A stretch of DNA of 45,352 nt from JAAZIN01 sp964441025 (lineage in GTDB: Bacteria > Bacillota > Dethiobacteria > DTU022): assembly GCA_964441025.1 (NCBI GenBank), contig CAYTXG010000016.1, positions 1 through 45,352 of the forward strand, given 5' to 3'. Shown in pieces: positions 7,912 to 16,056 of this stretch. Made by a program: the position numbers and the translations under genes. A model generated the notes under the pieces. That model did not search any database. It had not been told where the DNA came from and saw only the letters and a list, made by a program, of their open reading frames with translations. Numbering within the stretch: the first letter of the stretch is position 1; each line of letters opens with the position of its first letter.

Positions 7912-8772
7912 CTAACCGAGAAGGGAACGCAGCGCTTCCAGGTTCTTGCGGTCCCATTCACTGCCCATATCCGGCGTTTCAAGAATGGCCGGCATTGCCG
8001 GGGGCCAGGGGTGCCGCAGCAGCTCCCGAAAACCGTCAAGGCCCATCTGCCCGTGCCCGATATGTGCATGGCGATCGATGCGAGAGCCGCACGCCACCCT
8101 GGCATCGTTGATATGAAGCACACAAAGCTGCTCCAGGCCGATAAGCCGCTCGAACTGCTCCAGCAGCCCATTAACACCCCCGGCAGTGCCGAAATCGTAA
8201 CCGGCGGCCCAGCCATGCGCGGTATCCAGGCAGATACCAAGTGTGCCTGCAGGAAAAGCCCTGAGGACCCTGGAAAGCTCTTCAAAGGTTGATCCCAGCG
8301 CAGTGCCGCTGCCAGCAGTATTCTCAAGCAGCAGTTTCACTCCCTGCGGCCATTCAGAAAGGGAACCGGATATGGTTTCAACAACCTGCTCCAGCCCCTG
8401 TTCCACGCCTGCGCCGCCGTGATTGCCCGGATGCAGTACGACAAAGGGCGATCCATAGAGTGAGGCCCGCTGCATGGTTTCGTTGAGCAGATGAATCGAT
8501 TTTTCGTGAAAATCCGGAGAAAGCGTGGCCAGGTTAACCAGGTAGGCGCAGTGGATCACCAGCGGAAAAATGGATTGCTCCCGGGCCAGCGCCGCCCTTT
8601 CCTCTATTTCGGGTAATTTTGCCGGGGCCATCTTCCATCCCGTGGGATTGCCGGCAAAGATCTGGATCGTTTCACACCCGTATTCCTTTACCCGCATCAA
8701 GTTGGTGGCGAAACCCCCTTTTAGGGGCATGTGAACTCCCAAGCGCACCGATTTACCTCCTGTTGCAATCAT
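7912..8772 (-). CDS. nfo: Deoxyribonuclease IV (endonuclease IV, AP endonuclease)
   Basis: A 286-residue TIM-barrel nuclease that cuts the backbone 5' of abasic sites in base-excision repair and binds three zinc ions. Family marks are R-L-G-V-H-M-P-L-K-G-G near the N-terminus, I-Q-I-F-A-G-N-P near residue 36, V-I-H-C-A-Y-L-V-N-L-A near residue 72, V-L-H-P-G-N-H near residue 112, L-L-L-E-N-T-A-G near residue 146, C-L-D-T-A-H near residue 180 and H-I-N-D-A-R with R-H-A-H-I-G-H-G near residue 220, which together supply the His, Asp and Glu metal ligands. The ATG start overlaps the pyrD stop as ATGA, so the two are translationally coupled. An internal GTG at R-L-G-V-H is a possible alternative start. 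Confidence 0.93.
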   Translation of the reverse strand: MIATGGKSVRLGVHMPLKGGFATNLMRVKEYGCETIQIFAGNPTGWKMAPAKLPEIEERAALAREQSIFPLVIHCAYLVNLATLSPDFHEKSIHLLNETMQRASLYGSPFVVLHPGNHGGAGVEQGLEQVVETISGSLSEWPQGVKLLLENTAGSGTALGSTFEELSRVLRAFPAGTLGICLDTAHGWAAGYDFGTAGGVNGLLEQFERLIGLEQLCVLHINDARVACGSRIDRHAHIGHGQMGLDGFRELLRHPWPPAMPAILETPDMGSEWDRKNLEALRSLLG

Positions 8773-9692
8773 TTTTCCCTTGCCGCACCGATCAGCTCGC
8801 TGTAGTGCCCTGTGGATTGTTCGTCAAGGTAGCGCGCTATTCCCCGATTAATCTCCCGGGCAATATAGGGATTGACAAAGTTGGCGGTACCCACGGACAC
8901 TGCGGCGGCACCGGCAAGGATAAACTGCAGTGCATCCCCGGCCGAGGAGATCCCGCCCGCACCGATAAGCGGAATGGATACAGCGCCGTACGCTTCCCAA
9001 ACCGCGCGGAGAGCAACGGGGCGGAGCGCCGGTCCGGAGAGGCCGCCGGTGATATTGCCCAGGAAAGGGCGGCGGCTGTGAATATCTATAACCATGCCTT
9101 TTAACGTATTGACCAATGTGAGGGCATCGGCCCCGGCGCTCTCCGCAGCCCGGGCAACAGCCTCGATATCGCCTGCTTCAAGGGAAAGTTTAACAATCAA
9201 CGGCCCCCGGTATGCCTGCCGAACCAGCGCAACGAGCTTTTCCACGACTGCGGGGTCCCGGCCGAAGCTGATCCCGCCACAGCGCACATTGGGACAGGAG
9301 ACATTCACCTCCACAGCGGCGATTTCGTTGACCCCATCAAGGGCGGCAGCCAGCTCCCTGTATTCCTCCGCGCTCTCCCCGGCAATATTCATAATCAACG
9401 GGCAGCCCAACTCTCTCAAACGCGGCCGGATATTCCTTAAAAAATATTCAATACCCGGGTTTTGCAGCCCTATGGCATTGAGTATCCCAGAAGGAGTTTC
9501 CGCCAGCCGGGGCGGAGGATTACCCGGCCGCGGCTCCAGGGTGGTACCTTTTAGCGCAATCGCTCCCCAGCTGCGGGGGTCGACCCACTGCGCATAATCA
9601 AAACCGTAACCATAACAGCCCGAAGCAGCAACCAGCGGATTCTGCATCGCTATCCCGGCCAGGTTAAGGGCCAGCCGCGGATCATCATTCAA
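8769..9692 (-). CDS. pyrD: Dihydroorotate dehydrogenase B, catalytic subunit PyrD
   Basis: The FMN-containing catalytic subunit of NAD-dependent class 1B dihydroorotate dehydrogenase, which makes orotate in pyrimidine synthesis. The sequence shows N-P-L-V-A-A-S-G-C-Y-G-Y-G near residue 19, the A-I-A-L-K-G-T-T segment near residue 45, E-V-N-V-S-C-P-N-V near residue 128 with the class 1 active-site Cys loop, and G-A-G-G-I-S-S-A-G-D-A near residue 245 (FMN binding). The frame opens earlier (9764), but TTG at 9692 has an AGGAGGAAG site 6-8 bases upstream and gives the usual 307 residues, overlapping the pyrK end by 8 bases. PyrK, encoded just upstream, supplies FAD and an iron-sulfur cluster. Confidence 0.94.
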   Translation of the reverse strand: MNDDPRLALNLAGIAMQNPLVAASGCYGYGFDYAQWVDPRSWGAIALKGTTLEPRPGNPPPRLAETPSGILNAIGLQNPGIEYFLRNIRPRLRELGCPLIMNIAGESAEEYRELAAALDGVNEIAAVEVNVSCPNVRCGGISFGRDPAVVEKLVALVRQAYRGPLIVKLSLEAGDIEAVARAAESAGADALTLVNTLKGMVIDIHSRRPFLGNITGGLSGPALRPVALRAVWEAYGAVSIPLIGAGGISSAGDALQFILAGAAAVSVGTANFVNPYIAREINRGIARYLDEQSTGHYSELIGAAREK

Positions 9693-10485
9693 GATAAACT
9701 TCCTCCCCGTTAAAAACCGGGCCGTCACGGCAAACCCGGCGGTATTCCATACTTTCACCGGCATAAACCGGCAGAACGCAGCCCAGGCAGGCGCCGACGC
9801 CGCAGGCCATGCGCGACTCCAGTGACAGGTGCACGGGTATCCCGGCTGACCTGGCCAGCTTCACCACCTGGGGCAGCATCGGGCCGGGGCCGCAGGCATG
9901 AATCCGGGCCGGTTTCCGGATCAGGGCAAGCCTTTTTTCCAGCAGCGCGGTAACCGTTCCGCAGCCGCCGCGGGAGCCGTCTTCGGTAATCAGGAGCGGA
10001 TTAAGGCCGGAGGCCGAAAAGTATTCATCCGGCGGCAGGAGTAAACCCTTCCTCCCTCCCAGCAGCAGCTCAAAGGGGAGTCCGGCTCTCTGTCGCTGCA
10101 CTGCGGCAAAAAAAAGGGGGGCCATCCCGATACCGCCGCCAACAAGGAGCGCAGGATGCTCCTCTGCAAGAAAGGGGAAACCCCGCCCCAGGGGGCCGAG
10201 AAGGTCCAGCTCATCTCCCGCTTTGCTCCGGGCAATGAGAGCGGTACCGCGGCCGGCGTTCCGGACCAACAACCGGATGCGCCCCGCGGCGGGATCGGCT
10301 AGATGGATGCTCACCGGACGCCTCAGCAGGGGATCTGTCAGACTGCCAATCCGCAGCTGGATAAATTGTCCAGGCTCTGATCGCGCAAGCGCAGGCGCCT
10401 CCAGTTCAAAAAGATGCCAGCCCGGGACAATTTCTGTTCTTCCCAGCACAGGACAGCAGTGAATTAGTTCAGTCCTTTTTCCCAT
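9685..10485 (-). CDS. pyrK: Dihydroorotate dehydrogenase B, electron-transfer subunit PyrK
   Basis: A 266-residue FAD/[2Fe-2S] protein that passes electrons from PyrD to NAD+. It has a ferredoxin-reductase-type FAD domain (P-G-Q-F-I-Q-L-R near residue 40, R-R-P-V-S-I-H near residue 57), an NAD domain with L-L-V-G-G-G-I-G-M-A-P-L near residue 112, and a C-terminal cysteine motif M-A-C-G-V-G-A-C-L-G-C followed by a fourth Cys in Y-R-R-V-C-R-D-G-P-V-F, which binds the [2Fe-2S] cluster. I chose ATG at 10485; a GTG three codons earlier (10494) is also possible. It overlaps the pyrC end and the pyrD start. Confidence 0.93.
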   Translation of the reverse strand: MGKRTELIHCCPVLGRTEIVPGWHLFELEAPALARSEPGQFIQLRIGSLTDPLLRRPVSIHLADPAAGRIRLLVRNAGRGTALIARSKAGDELDLLGPLGRGFPFLAEEHPALLVGGGIGMAPLFFAAVQRQRAGLPFELLLGGRKGLLLPPDEYFSASGLNPLLITEDGSRGGCGTVTALLEKRLALIRKPARIHACGPGPMLPQVVKLARSAGIPVHLSLESRMACGVGACLGCVLPVYAGESMEYRRVCRDGPVFNGEEVYLE

Positions 10486-11770
10486 GGAGAACACCCTGTT
10501 CCATTATAATTTCTCCACCGACAATGGTCATCACAGGCCGGCCGCGGTAGGGACTGCCGGCAAAAGGGGTATGTCGGGCCAACGAATAAAAGGTCCCCGG
10601 ATCAATTGTTCCCTCCGCCTCAAGATCAATAACCGTAATATCCGCAGGCGCACCGGGCCGCAGGGTGCCTCCCTCCAGCCCCAGCAACTCTGCCGGACGA
10701 CAGGAGTATGCCTGAACCAGATCAGACAGCGCCAGCTTGCCCTTGTTGACCAGACCGCTTAACAGCATGGGCAACGCAGTTTCCAGTCCCGCTATGCCGC
10801 TGGGCGCACTTTTAAGGCCTGCCGATTTTTCAGCTGCGGTGTGGGGAGCATGATCCGTAGCGATAATATCGATTAGGCCGGTGCGCAGTGCCTCGATCAG
10901 GACCCGGCAATCATCCTCTGTCCGCAGAGGGGGATTCACCTTGGCCAGGGCCCCGCTTCTGTAAATTTCATCGTCCGTCAATAGAAGGTGATGGGGGGTC
11001 ACCTCCGCCGTTACCGGAAGGCCCTGCTCTTTGGCCCGGGCCAGGAGTTCTACTGATCCGGCTGTGCTGAGATGAGCCAGGTGAAGAGGCACTCCTGCAG
11101 CTCCGGCCAGGATTATATCGCGGGATACACCGAGGATCTCGGCTGCCGCGGGGATACCCGGCAGATCCAATCTTTTGCTGATAACACCTTCATGAAGAAG
11201 CCCACCCTCAGCCAGGGACAAATCCTCACTGTGGGCTATAACCAGGGCGCCGGGTAGACGGGCCAGCGATCCCATGATCTGGAGAAAAAGGCGGCTGTCG
11301 GCGACGGGGGATCCGTCATCACTGAAAGCACGCACTCCCGCCTCGTAGAGGGAGCGTAAGTCGGAGGGTTCCAAACCGCGCCTCCCCCGGGTCAGCGTCC
11401 CCAGGGGATAAACCCGGCTGTATCCCGCCCCGACAGCTCTATCTTTTATCAGGCGAACCACTGCCGCAGAATCTATGGGCGGTTCCGTATTTGGCATGGC
11501 CGCCACGGCAGTTATACCTCCGGCAGCTGCCGCGGCCGTACCGCTGGCTATGGTCTCTTTCTCTTCAAAGCCCGGCTCACGCAGATGAACATGCACATCA
11601 ATAAAGCCGGGCAGCACAATCTTACCGGTGAGATCAACGACCCGGGCGTCGCCCGCTGCTATTTGCGGCGCAATTGCCGCCACCCGCCCTTTCTCGATGA
11701 GCAGATCGCACCGCCCATCCAGGGACTGGCCCGGGTCCAGCACCCGGCCCCCTTTTAAACAGATGCGCAT
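10469..11770 (-). CDS. pyrC: Dihydroorotase
   Basis: A 433-residue class I (longer, multifunctional-type) dihydroorotase that cyclises carbamoyl-aspartate to dihydroorotate. The binuclear zinc site is evident: D-V-H-V-H-L-R-E-P-G near residue 58, a H-S-E-D segment near residue 175, H-L-A-H-L-S-T near residue 227, and D-H-A-P-H near residue 302; E-K-E-T-I-A-S-G-T-A-A-A-A-A-G-G is the classic substrate-side motif. ATG at 11770 follows a G-rich GGGGGGAT; an upstream in-frame start at 11791 is less well placed. It heads the pyrC-pyrK-pyrD-nfo-radA run. Other pyr genes (carAB, pyrB, pyrE, pyrF) are not in the window. Confidence 0.94.
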   Translation of the reverse strand: MRICLKGGRVLDPGQSLDGRCDLLIEKGRVAAIAPQIAAGDARVVDLTGKIVLPGFIDVHVHLREPGFEEKETIASGTAAAAAGGITAVAAMPNTEPPIDSAAVVRLIKDRAVGAGYSRVYPLGTLTRGRRGLEPSDLRSLYEAGVRAFSDDGSPVADSRLFLQIMGSLARLPGALVIAHSEDLSLAEGGLLHEGVISKRLDLPGIPAAAEILGVSRDIILAGAAGVPLHLAHLSTAGSVELLARAKEQGLPVTAEVTPHHLLLTDDEIYRSGALAKVNPPLRTEDDCRVLIEALRTGLIDIIATDHAPHTAAEKSAGLKSAPSGIAGLETALPMLLSGLVNKGKLALSDLVQAYSCRPAELLGLEGGTLRPGAPADITVIDLEAEGTIDPGTFYSLARHTPFAGSPYRGRPVMTIVGGEIIMEQGVLHGKKD

Positions 11771-11799
11771 AGCTATCCCCCCAGTGATCAAACAAGAAT

Positions 11800-11828
11800 A
11801 AAATATGAAGAAGGCGCCCCGGAGGCAA
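11800..11828 (-). promoter_or_regulatory. Weak candidate promoter upstream of pyrC
   Basis: On the minus strand TTGCCT (11823-11828) and TATTTT (11800-11805) are separated by 17 bases, each matching four of six consensus bases. The position, 30 bases before pyrC, is sensible. No PyrR-type attenuator was recognised in this short gap. Confidence 0.3.
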
Positions 11829-11876
11829 TAAGCGTCCTATCAGCGGAGGGGGCACAACCGGGGTTGCAGCCGGCGG

Positions 11877-13055
11877 CTAATCTTCATGTTCATGATGCGT
11901 TAGAAAAGCGAGCATGTTCCGGTAGGCTTTCTGATCAATTTTTAAAAGCTCATTGATCTGCTTGTACTTTCTGCCCACGCTGCTTAGAGAAATCCCGTAA
12001 GCTTTGGCCAGCTCTTCCTGGGTCAGGTTCAAAAAATGAAAGCGGGCCAGGCAGTATTCCAGCCCGGCGGCCCAGGTTTCCGGTTTTACAATTCGCGGCA
12101 TATAAGGATATGCCTGATTTATATAGTCAAGCCATATGGCCCGGGCATCGTGAAAGAATTCTTCTCCGTAATGAGCCGAGCGGCGCATATGTGCAAAGGT
12201 GCAGCTTAAAACATCCGACCATTCATCGCGCCACAGTGGTGACCCGGGGCATGCCTCCGCCAGGCTTTCTTCCACGACCCGCCCTTCGGAAAATATTAGA
12301 ACGCTTTTCCCGGGAAATGTCTTTTTTAATTCCAGCAGCGCCAGCCGGCGGAGCCGCTCCTTTACCCATGGGTTTACAATAAAATCCCTTAGAAGAACAG
12401 CGCCGGCCTCATTTTTCACTGTGCCGCAGAGGCGGATAATACTCTCCTTCAAACCATCGCCGCCCTGATAAAGCCCCCGCTGCAGCAAATATGTAAATTC
12501 CCTGTCGGCAAACTTTTCCGGCAAAATGCTGTCATCCAGCGATGTGAGCCAACGTTCCAGGGCCTCGTTTTCCTGCCCGGTGAAGGCCCGGGAATCGCTG
12601 TCAATCTCTTCCACGGGGTCATCTTCTTCCATGGCCTGCAAAAGATCGTACGCTTCTCCGGCCATCTCACCCTCGGGATCAATGTGCAGGTACTTTTTCA
12701 GGTAACTCCGGGCCCTGGACATATCATCCATAAGACCGTAATTGAGCGCCATGAGGAAATAGCATTCTGTCAGTTCGGGGTCAAGATTGCTGACCAGGTG
12801 CTTGAAAATGCGGTTGGCCTCCTGAAGGCGGCTGCTTTTACTGAGAAGGCAGGCCAGGTGATAATGGCTCTCCACGTTGCCGGGCTCGATCTCAACAGCC
12901 TTTTTTAAGAAAAGAAGCGCCTTGGAAAGCTTATTTTTCCGGTGATAGTAGCTCCCCTTTTGATAGTAATAGCCAATCTCCTGTTCCAGGGGGATAACCT
13001 TTTTCGTCTGATCTTTCGTTTTTAGCAGTCCTCTGGGGCGATCCGCTCGGCCCAC
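11877..13055 (-). CDS. TPR-repeat protein with C-terminal helix-turn-helix, function unknown
   Basis: A 392-residue predicted cytoplasmic protein. Residues ~28-145 form tetratricopeptide-like repeats (Y-Y-Q-K-G-S-Y-Y-H-R-K-N-K-L, A-L-L-F-L-K-K-A-V-E-I-E-P-G-N, then H-Y-H-L-A-C-L-L), followed by an acidic linker near residue 150 (E-E-D-D-P-V-E-E-I-D) and a helical middle domain I do not recognise. Near residues 350-380 the sequence L-T-Q-E-E-L-A-K-A-Y-G-I-S-L-S-S-V-G-R-K-Y-K reads as a helix-turn-helix. This suggests a protein that senses a partner through TPRs and may bind DNA, but that is inference. The start is GTG at 13055; its ribosome binding site is ordinary. It lies 106 bases upstream of pyrC. 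Confidence 0.8.
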   Translation of the reverse strand: MGRADRPRGLLKTKDQTKKVIPLEQEIGYYYQKGSYYHRKNKLSKALLFLKKAVEIEPGNVESHYHLACLLSKSSRLQEANRIFKHLVSNLDPELTECYFLMALNYGLMDDMSRARSYLKKYLHIDPEGEMAGEAYDLLQAMEEDDPVEEIDSDSRAFTGQENEALERWLTSLDDSILPEKFADREFTYLLQRGLYQGGDGLKESIIRLCGTVKNEAGAVLLRDFIVNPWVKERLRRLALLELKKTFPGKSVLIFSEGRVVEESLAEACPGSPLWRDEWSDVLSCTFAHMRRSAHYGEEFFHDARAIWLDYINQAYPYMPRIVKPETWAAGLEYCLARFHFLNLTQEELAKAYGISLSSVGRKYKQINELLKIDQKAYRNMLAFLTHHEHED

Positions 13056-13167
13056 CTTCTCATCACCTCACCTGCTCAGCCGGAAAGTTAGTAGATATTT
13101 CTCCAGCAGGCAAGGAATATCCTGCCTCAACCATATTATAATAATACAGATGCAGGCGAGGAGCGTT

Positions 13168-14145
13168 TTAAATGCCGCCGTCCGGTTTCTTCAGGTAGAT
13201 GCTCCGCTCAAGGTAGCGATCCCATTCCGTCCAATCCCCTTCACCGGAAGAACCCTTATCCATCAGCCTGATGAACTGGTTCAGCCTGGCGCTGACCAGA
13301 TCGGCATGGAAAAGTGCAAAGGCATGAACTGTCTTTGGGATTTCGGGCGAACCCCATTCACGCATCCCATGATGGGTAAGAATCATGTGCTCCAGTTCAA
13401 GCTTCAACTGCGCCGGAAAAGAGGGCACCTGGCTGACTTTCCGGTCAAACATCTCCTTTCCGATGCTGATGTGGCCCACCAGCTTCCCCCGATCGGAAAA
13501 TTCAAAGCTCAGGCTTGCCGGATCATATTCCTCTATTTTCCCCACATCATGCAGAATCGCCCCCGTGAGCAGCAGATCAAGGCGCAGATGATCGGGGTAA
13601 AGCGAAACCAGGTAGCGGCAGATCCCGATCACTTCAAGTGTATGTTCGAGCAAGCCGCCGGCATAGTTGTGGTGAATTGTCCGTGCCGCCGGGGCAAAAG
13701 CAAACCTCCGGGTAAATTCCTTGTCATTGAAAAATGCGAGGAGCAGCAGCTTGAGATGGGGATTTTCGATATCCCCGCTGATTACCTCTTTCAGCTCCTG
13801 GAGCATCTCACGGGGATCCCGGGGGGAAACAGGCTGGAAAAAAGAGCGGTTTACCTTCTCCGGATCCAGCTTGCGCAAATCGCCAATCACGATCTGGGGG
13901 CCGTGATATTCGCCCACCTCTCCCCGAATAAAGACAACATCCCCTTTGTGCGGAATCTCCTCCAGCCTGGCTGTATCCCAAAGAATTGCCCTGATGCTGC
14001 CGCTGACATCTCCCAGGGTCATTTTTAAAAAGAATTCCCCGGCCCTGTGGGGGGCGGTAAAATTCCCCCGGCTGCATTCAAGTACAACCGCCTGGGTTTC
14101 AACCTCGTCACCAACCTGAAGATTGCGGACCAACTGTTTTTTCAT
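13168..14145 (-). CDS. 3'-5' exoribonuclease YhaM family (OB-fold plus HD domain)
   Basis: A 325-residue protein with the YhaM architecture: an N-terminal OB-fold nucleic-acid-binding domain (F-L-K-M-T-L-G-D-V-S-G-S-I-R-A near residue 40, G-D-V-V-F-I-R-G-E-V near residue 67) and an HD metal-dependent phosphohydrolase domain with H-H-N-Y-A-G-G-L-L-E-H-T near residue 160, A-I-L-H-D-V-G-K near residue 196 and L-T-H-H-G near residue 262. Known members degrade RNA or single-stranded DNA from the 3' end. ATG at 14145 follows CAGGGGAAAAG. The protein is slightly longer than usual; otherwise nothing is odd. It is probably transcribed alone. Confidence 0.92.
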   Translation of the reverse strand: MKKQLVRNLQVGDEVETQAVVLECSRGNFTAPHRAGEFFLKMTLGDVSGSIRAILWDTARLEEIPHKGDVVFIRGEVGEYHGPQIVIGDLRKLDPEKVNRSFFQPVSPRDPREMLQELKEVISGDIENPHLKLLLLAFFNDKEFTRRFAFAPAARTIHHNYAGGLLEHTLEVIGICRYLVSLYPDHLRLDLLLTGAILHDVGKIEEYDPASLSFEFSDRGKLVGHISIGKEMFDRKVSQVPSFPAQLKLELEHMILTHHGMREWGSPEIPKTVHAFALFHADLVSARLNQFIRLMDKGSSGEGDWTEWDRYLERSIYLKKPDGGI

Positions 14146-14257
14146 ACTTTTCCCCTGTCTGTGTCAAGTTTATCATCTATTAATTTAACACATTTCGCTG
14201 TTTTGGAAAAGGAACATAAAATCTAACTGCCGCCCCGAATTCTACGACTGCTGCGTG

Positions 14258-14290
14258 CGGTGAGTCAAAGTCACTGTCCCCGTGACTCAG
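14258..14290. repeat. Short inverted-repeat element (GGGAC-type, part 1)
   Basis: TGAGTCA and its complement TGACTCA flank an AGTCAC/GTGACT inner stem around TGTCCCC. The same gap holds a second hairpin directly adjacent. The sequence resembles other GGGAC/GGACGG pieces in this window (35572-35666 and about 45218-45245), suggesting a dispersed repeat family. Confidence 0.45.
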
Positions 14291-14291
14291 A

Positions 14292-14330
14292 TAAAAGTGG
14301 GACGAGCAGGGGTTCCCCCGCTGTCCCACT
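14292..14330 (-). terminator. Intrinsic terminator after the hydroxybutyryl-CoA dehydrogenase gene
   Basis: On the minus strand an 8-bp AGTGGGAC/GTCCCACT stem, continued by AGC-GGGG/CCCC-GCT with a bulge, is followed by TTTTATC. It begins 24 bases after the stop codon of the 3-hydroxybutyryl-CoA dehydrogenase gene and fits the end of the thiolase-crotonase-dehydrogenase operon. Confidence 0.65.
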
Positions 14331-14353
14331 ATCATCTATGAGTACTGTAACGG

Positions 14354-15205
14354 CTAGCTGTATTTATAAAAACCGCGGCCTGTCTTCCTGCCAAAGTGGC
14401 CCGCCCGGACCAGCTTGCGGAGAAGAGGGCAGGGGCGGTATTTCGAATCGCTCGTTTCGCGGTGGAGCGTCTCCATCACCGCCAGCAGCACATCCAGACC
14501 GACCAGGTCGGCCAGGGCCAGTGGGCCGATGGGATGATTTGCTCCCAGCATCATTCCGCGGTCTATATCTTCGGCGCCCGCTACTCCCTCCATAAGTACA
14601 AAAGCGGCCTCATTGATCATCGGCACAAGAATCCTGTTTACCGCGAACAGGGGCGCCTCATTGACGGCGATGGGCTCCTTGCCCAACCGCCTGGACAGCT
14701 CCATGGTCAGTTCAAAGGTTTCATCGCTTGTATCGAAGCCGCGAATTACTTCCACCAGTTTCATCACCGGGACAGGGTTGAAAAAATGCATTCCCACGAC
14801 TTTTTGCGGGCGCCCTGTTGCCGAAGCCATTTCAGTTATGCTCAGGCCCGAAGTATTCGAAGCCAGCACCGTCCCTTTTTTGCAGATGCTGTCCAGTTCC
14901 GCGTACAGCTCTTTTTTTAGCGCCATATTTTCGATAACAGCCTCAATGATAAAATCGGCTTCGCTCAGGTCCTCCAGCCGGGTGGTGCCGCTGAGCCTGC
15001 CGCGAACAGCGCCGGCATCTTCTTTGCTCTTTTTACCCTTCTCCACCGCCCGGGCCAGGTTCCTTTCCACCGCCGCCAGGCCTCGCTGGACAAAGTGATC
15101 TTCAATATCGCGCATGATCACGTTCAATCCCGCTTCGGCAGTAACCTGGCCAATACCGCTGCCCATGGTCCCTGCACCGATTACTCCGATAGTCTTTACC
15201 TCCAT
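14354..15205 (-). CDS. hbd: 3-hydroxybutyryl-CoA dehydrogenase
   Basis: A 283-residue short 3-hydroxyacyl-CoA dehydrogenase that interconverts acetoacetyl-CoA and 3-hydroxybutyryl-CoA. It shows the Rossmann motif G-A-G-T-M-G-S-G near residue 10, F-I-I-E-A-V-I-E-N near residue 85, S-N-T-S-G-L-S-I near residue 115, the signature M-H-F-F-N-P-V-P-V-M-K-L-V-E-V near residue 138 with the catalytic His, and G-R-K-T-G-R-G-F-Y-K-Y at the C-terminus. Length matches clostridial Hbd. The ATG start has GGGGGTG upstream. It is the third gene after thiolase and crotonase, and a terminator follows it, so the three work as a module. Confidence 0.94.
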   Translation of the reverse strand: MEVKTIGVIGAGTMGSGIGQVTAEAGLNVIMRDIEDHFVQRGLAAVERNLARAVEKGKKSKEDAGAVRGRLSGTTRLEDLSEADFIIEAVIENMALKKELYAELDSICKKGTVLASNTSGLSITEMASATGRPQKVVGMHFFNPVPVMKLVEVIRGFDTSDETFELTMELSRRLGKEPIAVNEAPLFAVNRILVPMINEAAFVLMEGVAGAEDIDRGMMLGANHPIGPLALADLVGLDVLLAVMETLHRETSDSKYRPCPLLRKLVRAGHFGRKTGRGFYKYS

Positions 15206-15244
15206 CGGGTTACACCCCCTGATATATCAGTCTTAATAAATTGT

Positions 15245-16024
15245 TTACTTCCCCTTGAAAACAGGAGGACGCTTTTCCAAAAAGGCGGCGGCGCCTTCCT
15301 TCTGGTCCTCAGTATCGCAGAGCCGGCCGAAAAGCTGCGCTTCAATCTTGTAGCCTTCGCTTACCGGCTGCCCCAGACCGCGGTTAACCGCCTCTTTGGC
15401 CAGGCGGACCGCCACGGGGCCCCTTTTCAAGATCTTTTCAGCAATTTTACGGGCGGCAGGCAGCGCTTCACCCGGAGGAACCAGCTGATCAGCCAGGCCG
15501 ATACGGTAAGCCTCCGCCCCGTCAATCATGTCGCCGGTAAAGATCAGCTCTTTCGCTTTTCCCGGAGAAATCGTTCTGGGCAACCGCTGAGTGCCGCCAT
15601 AGCCCGGGAAAATAGCCAGGGTGACTTCAGGAAGGCCGACGCGGGCGCTCTCGGACAGCACCCGGATATCACAGGCCAGCACCAGCTCCAGTCCTCCCCC
15701 CAGGGCAAAACCGTTTACCGCGGCAATAACCGGGACGGGAAGATCTTCAATCTTTTGAAATATCAGCTGCCCCCTCCTGCTGAGCTGCTCCCCATTTGCG
15801 CTGGAAAGCGTGGTAAATTCACTGATATCGGCACCGGCCACAAAGGCTTTTTCTCCTGCGCCGGTGATCACAACCGCCCTGACAGCCCCATCCGCAGCAA
15901 GATCGTCAAATGTTTTTTCAAGCGCTTCCATAACCTTGCTGTTCAAAGCGTTTACCGGCGGGTGATTGATCGTAACTATTGCCAAACCCTCTTCCTTCAC
16001 TACTTCAACAAGGAGATCGTTCAT
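15245..16024 (-). CDS. Enoyl-CoA hydratase (crotonase)
   Basis: A 259-residue crotonase-fold enzyme expected to hydrate crotonyl-CoA to 3-hydroxybutyryl-CoA. The oxyanion-hole regions G-A-D-I-S-E-F near residue 65 and N-G-F-A-L-G-G-G-L-E-L-V-L-A-C-D near residue 101 are present, followed by P-E-V-T-L-A-I-F-P-G-Y-G-G-T-Q-R-L-P near residue 132, which contains the second catalytic Glu position region. The start ATG has an AGGAGG about 7 bases upstream. It lies between thiolase and hydroxybutyryl-CoA dehydrogenase genes with short gaps. Clostridial crt is the obvious comparison, but the family is broad, so substrate is inferred from context. Confidence 0.92.
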   Translation of the reverse strand: MNDLLVEVVKEEGLAIVTINHPPVNALNSKVMEALEKTFDDLAADGAVRAVVITGAGEKAFVAGADISEFTTLSSANGEQLSRRGQLIFQKIEDLPVPVIAAVNGFALGGGLELVLACDIRVLSESARVGLPEVTLAIFPGYGGTQRLPRTISPGKAKELIFTGDMIDGAEAYRIGLADQLVPPGEALPAARKIAEKILKRGPVAVRLAKEAVNRGLGQPVSEGYKIEAQLFGRLCDTEDQKEGAAAFLEKRPPVFKGK

Positions 16025-16056
16025 CTCATTGCCTCCTCTAAACGTTTTTAATATGA

